From: Planctomycetia bacterium
Lineage (GTDB): Bacteria; Planctomycetota; Phycisphaerae; UBA1845; UTPLA1
Direction of reading: 5' to 3'
NCBI GenBank assembly: GCA_015200345.1
Contig: CP054187.1
Span: 1,782,470-1,846,469 of the forward strand
DNA length: 64,000 bases
Below the pieces are notes generated by a model. That model saw nothing but the letters and a program-made list of their open reading frames with translations. It was not told the origin of the DNA and searched no databases. Below, in pieces: positions 42,266 to 51,000 of the stretch (the first letter of the stretch is position 1; every line of letters starts with the position of its first letter). Both the position numbers and the translations under genes were made by a program.

Positions 42266-44341
42266 ATGGCTCACCAAATCATCGGCGTCGGCGCGGCGGA
42301 AGCGGAACACTACGCCCACCACCACGACCACAAACACGATCACAACCACAGCCATTTCCATGAGCACGCCGGCTCGGCCGCCCACGCCGCGCGCTCGGCG
42401 ACCTTCTGGCTCTTCCTCACCTTTGCCGGCGGCATCCTTGTCCTGACCAGCTACTACATCCAATGGTTCAGCCCGGTCGTCGAGACAGTTGACGAATTAG
42501 GCCGCGTCACAGTGACCTATCAATACCAGTTCCACATGGATCTTGTCGCCGCCGTCGGCGCGCTGCTCCTGGCCTTTCGCATCATTGGCTACGCCCTGCG
42601 AAACCTGTTGAGCGGCCACATGCACATGGACGAACTCGTCGCCCTCGCCATCGTCGCCAGCATCGGCATCGGCGACTACCGCGCGGCCGGCGTCATCGGA
42701 TTCTTCCTGCTGCTTTCCGAGATCGTCGAGACGCGCACGGCCATCGGCGCGCGGGCCAGCATTGAGGAACTGATCCGCCTCACCCCCAAGACCGCACGGC
42801 TCATCACGCCGCAGGGCGAGCGCGAGGTCGAAGCCATCTCGCTTCAGAAGGGCCAGCGCGTTCGCGTGCTGCCCGGCGACAACGTGCCCGCAGACGGCGT
42901 CGTCGTCTCCGGCGAATCGACCATTAACCAAGCGAACATCACTGGTGAATCGCTCCCGGTGGACAAGCACCCCGGCGACCCAGTCTTTTCCGGCACGTCC
43001 AATTTGACCGGCGCGCTGGAGGTCGAAGTCACCCGCGTCGGCGAAGAGACCACCCTCGGCAAGGTGCAGGAGCTGATCCTCGCCGCCGAACGCACGCGCA
43101 TCCCCATCATGCGGCTGATCGATCGCTACGTCGGCTGGTACACGCCCGTGATTCTCATGCTCGCGGCCCTCGTGCTGTTCTTCACCAAGGACGACAACGG
43201 CATGTACCGCGCCATCACCATGCTTGTCGCGAGCTGCCCCTGCGCCCTGATCATGGCGACGCCCACGGCCATGGTCGCCGGATTGTCGTGCGCGGCCCGA
43301 CTGGGCATCCTGATCAAGGACGTGACGCACCTCGAAGGCGCGGGCCGGCTCAACGCCGTGGTGTTCGACAAAACCGGCACGTTGACAACCGGCGAATTGT
43401 CCGTCACGCGCCTGATCCCGCTCGAAGGCGTCGATGGCGCCGATCTGCTGGCGACCGCCGCCTCGGCGGAGTTGCAGAGCAACCACCCGGCGGCGCGGGC
43501 GATCAACGACGTCGCGCGCGAAGCGAACGTGAGCGTGACTCGACCGGAGAAGTTCGAGGAAGTCGCCGGTCGCGGCGTGGCGGCGCGAGTCGGCGGCGCG
43601 GAGGTGCTGGTCGGCCGCGAGACGTTCCTGCGCGAGCGCGGGGTGGATACGTCGGTGGCCGCGGCGGTGGTTGAACAGATCGAGGGCATGAGCCAGCTTT
43701 ACGTCGCGCGCAACGGACGCGTGCTGGGTGTGGTGGGATTGGAAGATCGCACGCGTCATGCGGCGCGCGAGGCCGTCGATGAGCTGCGCGCGATCGGCAT
43801 GCGCCGCGTGGCGATGCTCACCGGCGATCGACAAGGCGTGGCCCGGCGCGTGGCGGCGGAGATGGGCTGCACCGAGTTCAAGGCCGACTGCCTGCCGCAG
43901 GAGAAGCTCGATCTCGTCGAGCAGATGAAACGCGAAGGCTATCGCGTCGCGGTGATCGGCGACGGCGTGAACGATGCGCCGGCGCTGGCGGCGGGCGATC
44001 TCGGCATCGCCATGGGCGCAGTCGGCAGCGATGTCGCCATCAACTCGGCGTCGATCGCGCTGCTGAACAACGATCTGACGCGCATTCCGTTCCTGATCCG
44101 CTTGAGCCGCGCGACGCGAAAGGTCGTGGTGCAGAACCTCGTCTTCGGCGTTTTGTTCGTGGTGACGGTCATGGCGCTCGGCGCGTTCGACGTCATCCGT
44201 CCGACGCTCGCGGCCGCCCTGCACACCGCTTCGACGCTCGTCGTCGTCTTCAACTCGGCGCGGCTGGTGCGCTTCGGCGAAGAGAAGCAGACGCACGAGC
44301 AGATGATGCACGGCGCGAGCGGCGCTCCGGCGCGCGCGTAA
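42266..44341 (+). CDS. P1B-type heavy-metal transporting ATPase with His-rich N-terminus
   Basis: The ATPase pumps a transition metal across the inner membrane. Residues 15-34 hold 11 histidines in 20 positions (HYAHHHDHKHDHNHSHFHEH), replacing the usual Cys-x2-Cys metal-binding domain. Later come TGES (near 230), the membrane metal motif CPC in SCPCALIMATPTA (about 325), the phosphorylation site DKTGTLT (about 368), the SNHPAA His-Pro motif and GDGVNDAPALA (about 565). The last TM reads LHTASTLVVVFNSARLV; in ZntA-type zinc pumps this position has a conserved Asp (DTG). Metal specificity, zinc, cobalt or copper, is therefore not certain. Confidence 0.9.
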   Translation: MAHQIIGVGAAEAEHYAHHHDHKHDHNHSHFHEHAGSAAHAARSATFWLFLTFAGGILVLTSYYIQWFSPVVETVDELGRVTVTYQYQFHMDLVAAVGALLLAFRIIGYALRNLLSGHMHMDELVALAIVASIGIGDYRAAGVIGFFLLLSEIVETRTAIGARASIEELIRLTPKTARLITPQGEREVEAISLQKGQRVRVLPGDNVPADGVVVSGESTINQANITGESLPVDKHPGDPVFSGTSNLTGALEVEVTRVGEETTLGKVQELILAAERTRIPIMRLIDRYVGWYTPVILMLAALVLFFTKDDNGMYRAITMLVASCPCALIMATPTAMVAGLSCAARLGILIKDVTHLEGAGRLNAVVFDKTGTLTTGELSVTRLIPLEGVDGADLLATAASAELQSNHPAARAINDVAREANVSVTRPEKFEEVAGRGVAARVGGAEVLVGRETFLRERGVDTSVAAAVVEQIEGMSQLYVARNGRVLGVVGLEDRTRHAAREAVDELRAIGMRRVAMLTGDRQGVARRVAAEMGCTEFKADCLPQEKLDLVEQMKREGYRVAVIGDGVNDAPALAAGDLGIAMGAVGSDVAINSASIALLNNDLTRIPFLIRLSRATRKVVVQNLVFGVLFVVTVMALGAFDVIRPTLAAALHTASTLVVVFNSARLVRFGEEKQTHEQMMHGASGAPARA

Positions 44342-44402
44342 GCGCGATCCGACACGCCATCGCATGCACGCTCCTCCAGGCGTTTTGCTTCAGCATTCAT
44401 CG

Positions 44403-44430
44403 AAGCCGGCGGATGGCCATCCGTCGGCTT
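44403..44430. repeat. 28-nt palindromic repeat, copy B
   Basis: AAGCCGGCGGATGG and CCATCCGTCGGCTT form the two arms, with a single mismatch. It lies in the 3' flank between the metal ATPase and the rhodanese gene. Confidence 0.8.
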
Positions 44431-44472
44431 CCGGGACATTCATTCGATTCGCCGGTTTCCATCGCCGTGCCG

Positions 44473-44844
44473 TCAATCCGTCACAATCGAATGGCCCGCT
44501 TCCTTCCACGCGCGAAAGCCGCCGTCCATCGAGATGACGTTTCGATAGCCCATTTTCTGCAAACTTTCGGCAACCAGCGCCGAGCGAAAGCCGCCACCAC
44601 AATACAGCACCAGCTCGGTATTCGGATCGGGGTACTTCGTCTCGATGTCGCGCTCGATGATGCCGCGGCCCAGGTGCACCGCTCCGGGTAGATGACCCGC
44701 GGCCCATTCGTTGTCTTCGCGCACATCGACCAGCACGAACGTCTCGCCGCGATCCATTCGCGCCTTCACCGTCGGCACGTCCGTCTCGCGTACGTGTTGC
44801 TTCGCTTCGCTCACAAGTTTGAGAAATCCGGGGGCGTGTTTCAT
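44473..44844 (-). CDS. Rhodanese-like domain protein
   Basis: The ATG at 44844 is chosen because GGAG lies 8 nt upstream; an upstream ATG 63 nt earlier lacks one. The 123-residue single-domain protein has FVLVDVREDNEWAAGHLPGAVHLGRG and the active-site loop YCGGGFRSA with the catalytic Cys near residue 82, then MDGGFRAWKEAGH. Such proteins transfer sulfane sulfur or bind persulfide in the cytoplasm. It is convergent with the metal ATPase and lies in the same direction as mnmA, 113 nt further upstream; mnmA also handles sulfur relay, so a shared function in tRNA thiolation is conceivable but unproven. Confidence 0.88.
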   Translation of the reverse strand: MKHAPGFLKLVSEAKQHVRETDVPTVKARMDRGETFVLVDVREDNEWAAGHLPGAVHLGRGIIERDIETKYPDPNTELVLYCGGGFRSALVAESLQKMGYRNVISMDGGFRAWKEAGHSIVTD

Positions 44845-44885
44845 GTGAAACGCTCCATCTGAATCCAATTGGAAAGCTCCATCCG

Positions 44886-44913
44886 AAGCCGACGAATTGC
44901 CGTTCATCGGCTT
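44886..44913. repeat. 28-nt palindromic repeat, copy C
   Basis: AAGCCGACGAATTG is followed by CGTTCATCGGCTT-type half (28 nt in total). It shares the 16-mer GAAGCCGACGAATTGC, one base outside to inside, with copy A. It sits between the rhodanese gene and mnmA, so the rhodanese gene has a copy on each side. Confidence 0.75.
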
Positions 44914-44957
44914 GCCGGGCGGAAGACTCGCGCCATTTCGCTACGCGCGGCAACGCA

Positions 44958-46262
44958 TCAAACCGCCGCGTCGATCCAGCCGCCGCCGAGAACAATCTCG
45001 CCGTCGTAGAACACCGCCGCCTGACCCGGCGCGACGGCCCACTGCGGCTCATCGAAACGCACGGTCACGGTATCAACACGCCGCGTGGACTCACCGTTGG
45101 ATGCGCCCGATCGGATGGCGTCGCCGGCACTGCTGCGGTCACCGTTCGCGGCGTCGATCGTCACCGTCGCCGGCGCGGCCGCGTGGTTGTAGCGCACGCG
45201 CACCTGCGCGCGGATCGGGCCGGACGGCCGGTCGATGAGCCACTGCACATCGCTCGCTCGAAGCGCGCCAGTCAGCGCTGCTTCGCGCGGGCCGACCGTC
45301 AGGGTACCCGTCGATGCGTCCAAACCGGTGACATAAATCGGCGTGCCCTGGGCCACGCGCACGCCGCGCCGCTGGCCGATCGTGAACTGCGGCAGGCCGT
45401 CATGCCGGCCCAGCACACGCCCATCGACGTGGCGAATCTCGCCCGGCACGAACGCCTCGGGCCGCCGCGCGCGAACCACCGCCGCGTAATTCCGGTCCGG
45501 CACAAAGCAGATGTCCTGCGACTCGGCCTTGTCATGCACGGCCAGCCCCAGCCGCCGCGCGTGGGCGCGAACCTGCTCTTTCGTCAAGTCGCCAAGCGGG
45601 AACAGCGTGCGCCGCAGCATCCGTGTCGAAACGCCGAACAGAAAATACGATTGATCCTTCTCGGTGTGCCGCGCCGTGCGCAGGATCGGCCTCGCCATGC
45701 CCGCTCCGTCTTCGCGCCAGTCGAGCCGGGCGTAGTGACCGGTGGCGATGTACTCCGCACCGACGGCGTCCGCATAATTCCGCAGCTTGCCGAACTTCAG
45801 CCACGAGTTGCACAACACGCAGGGATTCGGCGTGCGGCCGACGGCGTATTCGTCGGCGAAGCGATCGATGAGCTTGGAGAAGTCCTTCTCAAAGTTGATC
45901 GCGTAGAAGGGAATGCCCAGCTTGCCGGCGACCACGCGCGCATCGGTCGCGTCCTCGGCCGAGCAGCAGCCGCGATGACGATCCCCGCGCGGCGTGGCGG
46001 ACTGCACCGGCAGCGGCACGGTTCGCGGTGTCTGCGGCGAGAATTCGTGGGCGTTGATGGCGCATGCGTCCTGTGCCGCGCGAGAGTCCTTTGCCGCACA
46101 TGCGTCGTTTGCCGAATCGTCGCCTTGCGGCCCGTGATCGTGCGAACCCAGGCGCATGAAGACGCCGACCACGTCGTAGCCCTGCTCGTGGAGCAGGCAG
46201 GCCGCGACGCTGGAATCGACGCCGCCGCTCATGGCGACCAGAACACGTGAACGCGTGGACAT
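44958..46262 (-). CDS. mnmA: tRNA-specific 2-thiouridylase
   Basis: MnmA thiolates U34 of tRNA-Lys/Glu/Gln using a persulfide donor. The PP-loop is VLVAMSGGVDSSVAACLL (8-25), followed by GCCSAEDATDARVVAGKLGIPF, NPCVLCNSWLKFG with a catalytic Cys, YFLFGVSTRMLRRTLFPLGDLTK and SQDICFVPD with the second Cys-containing loop. Between residues 40 and 95 there is an insertion of about 50 residues rich in Ala, Asp and Cys (ANDACAAKDSRAAQDACA). A C-terminal beta-barrel with low-complexity stretch completes the 434 residues. A -10 box lies directly upstream of the ATG. Confidence 0.93.
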   Translation of the reverse strand: MSTRSRVLVAMSGGVDSSVAACLLHEQGYDVVGVFMRLGSHDHGPQGDDSANDACAAKDSRAAQDACAINAHEFSPQTPRTVPLPVQSATPRGDRHRGCCSAEDATDARVVAGKLGIPFYAINFEKDFSKLIDRFADEYAVGRTPNPCVLCNSWLKFGKLRNYADAVGAEYIATGHYARLDWREDGAGMARPILRTARHTEKDQSYFLFGVSTRMLRRTLFPLGDLTKEQVRAHARRLGLAVHDKAESQDICFVPDRNYAAVVRARRPEAFVPGEIRHVDGRVLGRHDGLPQFTIGQRRGVRVAQGTPIYVTGLDASTGTLTVGPREAALTGALRASDVQWLIDRPSGPIRAQVRVRYNHAAAPATVTIDAANGDRSSAGDAIRSGASNGESTRRVDTVTVRFDEPQWAVAPGQAAVFYDGEIVLGGGWIDAAV

Positions 46263-46268
46263 GGGAGA

Positions 46269-46274
46269 ATTGTA
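46269..46274 (-). promoter_or_regulatory. -10 element of mnmA, probably leaderless
   Basis: On the minus strand TACAAT is followed by 6 nt and then the ATG of mnmA at 46262. This is the same spacing as for the ACT-domain gene at 436, and no ribosome site precedes the start. Confidence 0.45.
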
Positions 46275-46512
46275 TCAGTTGAATGCGGGAAAGAAAAACG
46301 TTTCCAACGAGCCGATTGCGCAAGCAATTGTTCGATTCGCAGCCGATCAACCGCCACGGCGAACCGCCGGATGGCTCGATCCGTTATTCATGATTTCGAT
46401 TGTTGTGCAATCGGCTGGTTGAATTCGTTCCGACGCCGGCTCTTTCTCTGCATTCTTAATTCTTAATTCGATCTTCTTCACTGCTTCGCCGTTCACGTTT
46501 CGCGATTCGCAA

Positions 46513-47637
46513 TCAATCCAGCGGCCCGAGGACCGGCAGGGGGATGCCGCTTCCAACCGAGCGCACCGGCATGGCACTGTCCCAGACGCCGGCGATCGCG
46601 GCGGCGCACTGCGGACACTTGCCCGGTTCGCGCATGCGATTCTCATGGACGTAAAAGCCCTCGCGGCGAATCACGATCGCGTCGCACGCCGGGCAATGAG
46701 TCGATTCCAGATCGCCCACCAGGCCGTGCAGGTTGCCGGGATAAACGAATCGCAAACCCGCCGTCTTGCCGATCTCGTACGCCCGCAGCAGCGTCTGCTT
46801 CGGCGTGCGCGGCGTGTCGGCCATTTTGTAATCGGGATGAAACGCCGTGACGTGCCAGGGGATGTCGCGCGAAACGCCCGCGAGGAACGTCGCGATCCCT
46901 TTCAATTCCGCGTCGCCGTCGTTGAAGCCCGGCACGATCAGCGTGACCACCTCGACCCAGTAGCCCATCTCGACAAGCTGCTCAATTGTGGCCAACACGT
47001 TACTCAAGACGCCGCCCAGCTCGCGATACCGCCGGTCGTCAAACCCCTTCAGATCGACCTTGTACAAATCCACGTACGGGCGAAGAAATTTCAACACCTC
47101 CGGCGTGCCGTTGCCGTTCGAGACGAACCCGCACGTCAGCCCGCGCGCTTTGGCCGCCTTGAACACTTCGACCGCCCATTCGGCCGTGATGAGCGGCTCG
47201 TTGTACGTGGAAACGACGACCGGCGCGCCGTGCCCGACGGCAAGCTCCGCCAACCGAACAGGATCGGTGAACCGCGGCAGGCTGACGGCCTCGTCGTCGC
47301 GCAGCGCCTGCGACGTAATCCAGTTCTGGCAATACGAGCAATGCAGATCGCATCCGAGCATGCCGAACGAGAGGGCATCGCGTCCGGGGAAGGCGTGATA
47401 GAACGGCTTTTTCTCTATCGGGTCGATCTGCAATCCGGCGACGTAGCCATATGGCACGCGCAATTCGCCGCCCGCGTTGAAGCGCACCCGGCAGACGCCG
47501 CTTCGCCCCTCGCGAATGCTGCACCGATGACCGCAAGCAAAGCAGCGAATGGCGTCGCCCTCGACGCGCACCAGCGCCGGGTCCGCGGCGGCGGTGTTTT
47601 CGTGGAGGACCTTCTTGAGCGATGCCGTTGCCGACAT
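46513..47637 (-). CDS. AmmeMemoRadiSam-type radical SAM enzyme
   Basis: This 374-residue protein is related to pyruvate formate-lyase activating enzymes in the AmmeMemoRadiSam system. An N-terminal zinc motif (CFACGHRCSIREGRSGVC) is followed by GMLGCDLHCSYCQNW, the radical SAM Cys-x3-Cys-x2-Cys cluster, then GLTCGFVSNGNGTPEVL and VTLIVPGFNDG. A C-terminal zinc ribbon (CPACDAIVI, KCPQCAAAI) closes the protein. Partner proteins (AMMECR1 and MEMO domains) are not adjacent. ATG at 47637 has GAGGAA upstream; a GTG at 47661 is in frame and could start a leaderless mRNA. The modified target is unknown. Confidence 0.88.
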   Translation of the reverse strand: MSATASLKKVLHENTAAADPALVRVEGDAIRCFACGHRCSIREGRSGVCRVRFNAGGELRVPYGYVAGLQIDPIEKKPFYHAFPGRDALSFGMLGCDLHCSYCQNWITSQALRDDEAVSLPRFTDPVRLAELAVGHGAPVVVSTYNEPLITAEWAVEVFKAAKARGLTCGFVSNGNGTPEVLKFLRPYVDLYKVDLKGFDDRRYRELGGVLSNVLATIEQLVEMGYWVEVVTLIVPGFNDGDAELKGIATFLAGVSRDIPWHVTAFHPDYKMADTPRTPKQTLLRAYEIGKTAGLRFVYPGNLHGLVGDLESTHCPACDAIVIRREGFYVHENRMREPGKCPQCAAAIAGVWDSAMPVRSVGSGIPLPVLGPLD

Positions 47638-47665
47638 GGCGGCTGTTTCCTCATGACCCACTTGG

Positions 47666-47671
47666 ATTATA
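47666..47671 (-). promoter_or_regulatory. -10 element of the radical SAM gene
   Basis: A perfect TATAAT on the minus strand, four nt before an in-frame GTG (47661) and 28 nt before the chosen ATG. No good -35 is visible at 17 nt. Confidence 0.4.
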
Positions 47672-47809
47672 GAGAGGACGTGACCGGCGATTGCGGCCTG
47701 GGTTGGCCAACCAGGGCGATTGCAAGCGACATAAAACGTTTATCCTGGCCATTCGAGGAACCTGATGGACATGAAATGTGACTGGAATGGTGCATGCTGG
47801 GTCTCGCAC

Positions 47810-47838
47810 TTGGGCAAGGTCATGGGGGAAGATAAAAT
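47810..47838 (+). promoter_or_regulatory. Probable fbp promoter
   Basis: TTGGGC (47810-47815), 17-nt spacer, TAAAAT (47833-47838), 51 nt before the fbp ATG. Confidence 0.55.
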
Positions 47839-47889
47839 GAGGGTCTCGATTCGCGCCCGTTGGCGCGGTTGTCCTCCGGGGTACCATCC

Positions 47890-48939
47890 ATGAGCACGCA
47901 GCCTACCGACACCATCCGGTCCGCCCGCAAGCGCGACAACAATCATCTTGTCACGATTCAGGAACACATTCTCTGCCAGCAGCGGCATCACCAGACGGCG
48001 ACCGGTGGATTTTCGTGGCTGCTTTCGGGCATCACGCTGGCAGCGCGAATTATTTCGGCAAACGTGCGCCGCGCAGGAATCCTCGACGTGCTGGGGGAAG
48101 CCGGCAGCGCCAACGTGAGCGGCGAGCAGCAACAGAAGCTGGACGTGCTGGCCAACAAGAGCATTCAGTTGTGCCTGGAGTATCGCGGCAACGTCGGCAT
48201 CATCGCTTCCGAGGAACTCGATGAGCCAACCGTGCTGACCAACGCCGGATCCGCCGGGAAATACGTCGTCGTGTTCGATCCGCTGGACGGTTCAAGCAAC
48301 ATCGACGTGAACGTGTCCGTCGGGACGATCTTCTCGATCCTCGAGCGCGATCCGGACGGCTTCAACGCCAACGACCCGGCCGCCGACGTCCTTCAGGCGG
48401 GCATGCGCCAGTTGGCGGCGGGTTACATCGTCTATGGCTCCAGCACCGTGCTGGTCTACACGACCGGCGAGGGGGTGCACTTCTTCACGCTCGATCCGTC
48501 GGTCGGCGCGTTTGTGTTGTCCAACGAGAACGTGCGCATGCCGGAGAAGGGCAAGATCTACTCGGTGAACGAAGGCAACTACAACTCCTTCCCCGAGGGC
48601 GTCAAGCGCTACCTGCAATGGTGCAAGACGGAGGAAGCGGGGCCGTTTACCAGCCGCTACATCGGATCGCTTGTGGCGGACTTTCACCGCACGCTTCTTC
48701 GCGGCGGCATCTTCCTCTACCCGCCGACGGCCAAGGCGCCGACCGGCAAACTGCGCCTGCTCTACGAAGCCAATCCCATTGCGTTCATCGCCGAACAGGC
48801 CGGCGGAATGGCGACCGACGGCAAGGGACGAATCCTGGAAAAGAACCCGACCAGTCTTCACCAGCGCACGCCGCTGTTCGTCGGCAGCAAATGGGAGATG
48901 GATCGGCTGCAAAAGTACCTGGAAGAATTTCCCGATTGA
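47890..48939 (+). CDS. fbp: Fructose-1,6-bisphosphatase, class I
   Basis: Fbp hydrolyses fructose-1,6-bisphosphate to fructose-6-phosphate in gluconeogenesis. The metal/phosphate site VVVFDPLDGSSNIDVNVSVGTIFS is complete, as are YVVY-like AAGYIVYGSSTVLVYT and GKLRLLYEANPIAFIAEQAGGMATDG. The ATG at 47890 gives MSTQPTDTIRSARKRD, close to the normal 340-residue length. Regulatory sites of the eukaryotic AMP-binding type are not evident. Metabolic neighbours are not clustered here; the gene is monocistronic by the promoter upstream and the separate promoter downstream. Confidence 0.95.
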   Translation: MSTQPTDTIRSARKRDNNHLVTIQEHILCQQRHHQTATGGFSWLLSGITLAARIISANVRRAGILDVLGEAGSANVSGEQQQKLDVLANKSIQLCLEYRGNVGIIASEELDEPTVLTNAGSAGKYVVVFDPLDGSSNIDVNVSVGTIFSILERDPDGFNANDPAADVLQAGMRQLAAGYIVYGSSTVLVYTTGEGVHFFTLDPSVGAFVLSNENVRMPEKGKIYSVNEGNYNSFPEGVKRYLQWCKTEEAGPFTSRYIGSLVADFHRTLLRGGIFLYPPTAKAPTGKLRLLYEANPIAFIAEQAGGMATDGKGRILEKNPTSLHQRTPLFVGSKWEMDRLQKYLEEFPD

Positions 48940-48967
48940 TTGAACCGATCCTGCATCGGGCTACACT
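48940..48967 (+). promoter_or_regulatory. Probable prmC promoter
   Basis: TTGAAC (48940-48945), 16-nt spacer, TACACT (48962-48967), starting at the base after the fbp stop codon and 66 nt before the prmC ATG. Confidence 0.45.
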
Positions 48968-49033
48968 TGGTAGATCGGCGCGGCGACTTTGCCGGTCGGC
49001 GAGGCTGCGCCTTCCACGCTCGCACGAGGCTTC

Positions 49034-49930
49034 ATGACCCAGACCCGCCCTGCGGACACCTCCGACTGGACGATCGGGAAGCTGCTCGACTGGACGCGCG
49101 CCCATTTTGATTCGCGCGGCGTTGAGGAACCTCGTCTCTGCGCCGAGATTCTCCTCGCCAAGGCGCTTGCCTGCCGCCGGATCGACTTGTATGCGCAATA
49201 CGACCGCCGGCCGGATGAAGCACAGCGCGCGGCGTTTCGCGCGATGGTCAAAGCGGCCGCCGAACATCGTCCGATTGCGTACCTCGTCGGGAAGAAGGAG
49301 TTCTATTCGCTTGAGTTCGACGTGACGCCCGACGTGCTGATTCCACGGCCTGAAACAGAGATAATCGTCGAGAAGGCGCTGGCCTTTGCGGCGAACTGCC
49401 CAGGCGATCGCGTGACCGTGTGGGACGTGGGCACGGGTTCGGGCTGCATCGCGGTGACGATTGCGAAGCGCGAGCCTCGCGCGCAGGTTGTCGCGACGGA
49501 CATCAGCGAGCCGGCGCTGGCGGTGGCGCGGAGCAATGCCGCGAAGCATGGCGTGGCTGAACGTGTGATGTTCACCGTGGCCGATTTGCTGGAGCAGGCG
49601 AGCGGCGGTTCCGGCGAAGCGTTTGATCTCATCACGGCGAACCTGCCGTACGTGGCGACGGCCGATGCCCAGTCGCTGCCGAAGATGGTGCGCGACAACG
49701 AACCTGCGACGGCGCTGTTTGCCGGCGCGGACGGGCTGGGTCTGTTTCGGCGCATGGCACCGCAAGCTGCGCCGCGGCTGCGCCCGGGCGGATTGCTGCT
49801 GCTGGAAATCGGGATGGGCCAGGCCGAGGCGGTGACGCGCTTGTACGTTGCCGCGGGGCTGGAGCTGACCGGTGCGTACGCAGACCTTCGCGGGATTGTG
49901 CGGACGCTGGGCTTTACACTACCGGCATGA
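49034..49930 (+). CDS. prmC: Peptide chain release factor N5-glutamine methyltransferase
   Basis: PrmC methylates the Gln of the GGQ motif of release factors; its substrate PrfA is encoded at 62.6-63.7 kb. The N-terminal helical domain is followed by the methyltransferase core: VWDVGTGSGCIAVTIAKREP, DISEPALAVARSNAA, and the catalytic ANLPYVATAD, where NLPY replaces the usual NPPY. The ATG at 49034 is chosen by homology (GAGG lies 4 nt upstream); a TTG 45 nt earlier is less likely. Length 298 residues is normal. The next gene overlaps its stop codon. Confidence 0.9.
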   Translation: MTQTRPADTSDWTIGKLLDWTRAHFDSRGVEEPRLCAEILLAKALACRRIDLYAQYDRRPDEAQRAAFRAMVKAAAEHRPIAYLVGKKEFYSLEFDVTPDVLIPRPETEIIVEKALAFAANCPGDRVTVWDVGTGSGCIAVTIAKREPRAQVVATDISEPALAVARSNAAKHGVAERVMFTVADLLEQASGGSGEAFDLITANLPYVATADAQSLPKMVRDNEPATALFAGADGLGLFRRMAPQAAPRLRPGGLLLLEIGMGQAEAVTRLYVAAGLELTGAYADLRGIVRTLGFTLPA

Positions 49931-51000
49931 GCGATCTGTCGCAGCGCGAATTCCATCGCATTCTGATTATTAAGCCCAGTTCGCCGGGCGACATTCTGCA
50001 CGCGCTGCCGGTGCTGCACGCGCTGCGGTGGCGCTACCCCTCGGCGCACATCGCGTGGCTGGTGGCGACGACGTTTGTCGATCTCATCGCCGCCGACCCG
50101 GATTTGAACGAAGTCATTCCGTTCGATCGGAAGCGATTCGGACGCCTTGGCCGGAGCCTGTCCGTCACAGCCGATTTCCTGTCCTTTGTGCGGCAACTGC
50201 GCCGCAAGCGATTCGATCTCGTCGTGGATCTCCAGGGCTTGTTTCGCAGCGGATTCCTGGCGCGGGCGTCGGGCGCGGCGGTGCGGATCGGTTTCGCCGA
50301 CGCGCGGGAACTGGCCCCGGCTTTCTACTCGCATCGCGTTCCGCGCGGGACCAGTCGCGATGTCCACGCCGTGGACAAGAATCTCGGCGTGGCCCGATTG
50401 CTGAATCTCGACGGCGCGCAGCCCGACGTGCGCATCACGCTGACGGCGGAAGATCGCGCGGCCGCGACGCAACTGCTGGCAACCGCCGGCGTTGCGGAGT
50501 GCGAGCGATTTGCGGCGTTGGTTCCAGGCACGCGGTGGGAGACGAAGTGCTGGCCCGCGGAGCGTTTCGGCGAGCTGGCAGGGAGGCTGTCGGAGCAGTG
50601 CGGCGTCAAATCCGTGTTGATCGGCGGGAAGGATGACGAGCCGCTCGCCGACGCGGCCATTCGCGCCGCGCACGATCGCGCGGTCAGCCTGTGCGGCCGC
50701 ACGACGCTGCGACAGGTCGCGGCGATCATCGAGCGCGCGGCGATCGTTGTGACGGCCGATTCCACGCCGATGCACATGGCGGCGGCGCTGGGGCGGCCGC
50801 TGGTCGCACTGTTCGGACCGACGAATCCGGCGCGGACCGGGCCGTACGGACGAATGAACGACGTGGTGCGCCTGCCGCTGAACTGCTCCCCCTGTTATTT
50901 TCGCAAACTGTCGCAATGCCCGTACAGCCTTCGGTGCATGAACGATCTTTCCGTCGAGGCCGTCTTCAGTGCAGTGGCCGCACGATTGACCCCGCGTTGA
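49927..51000 (+). CDS. Glycosyltransferase family 9 (heptosyltransferase-like)
   Basis: The protein begins with a GT9 signature (RILIIKPSSPGDILHALPVLHALRWRYP) and has the C-terminal donor-binding motif TADSTPMHMAAALGRPLVALFGPTNPARTGPYG. GT9 enzymes add heptose or related sugars to the LPS inner core at the cytoplasmic face of the inner membrane. Late cysteines (LNCSPCYFRKLSQCPYSLRCM) are typical of the family end. Its ATG overlaps the prmC stop (ATGA). It converges on lpxB, with the last 35 nt of the two genes overlapping, which fits a common role in LPS assembly. Confidence 0.9.
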   Translation: MSDLSQREFHRILIIKPSSPGDILHALPVLHALRWRYPSAHIAWLVATTFVDLIAADPDLNEVIPFDRKRFGRLGRSLSVTADFLSFVRQLRRKRFDLVVDLQGLFRSGFLARASGAAVRIGFADARELAPAFYSHRVPRGTSRDVHAVDKNLGVARLLNLDGAQPDVRITLTAEDRAAATQLLATAGVAECERFAALVPGTRWETKCWPAERFGELAGRLSEQCGVKSVLIGGKDDEPLADAAIRAAHDRAVSLCGRTTLRQVAAIIERAAIVVTADSTPMHMAAALGRPLVALFGPTNPARTGPYGRMNDVVRLPLNCSPCYFRKLSQCPYSLRCMNDLSVEAVFSAVAARLTPR

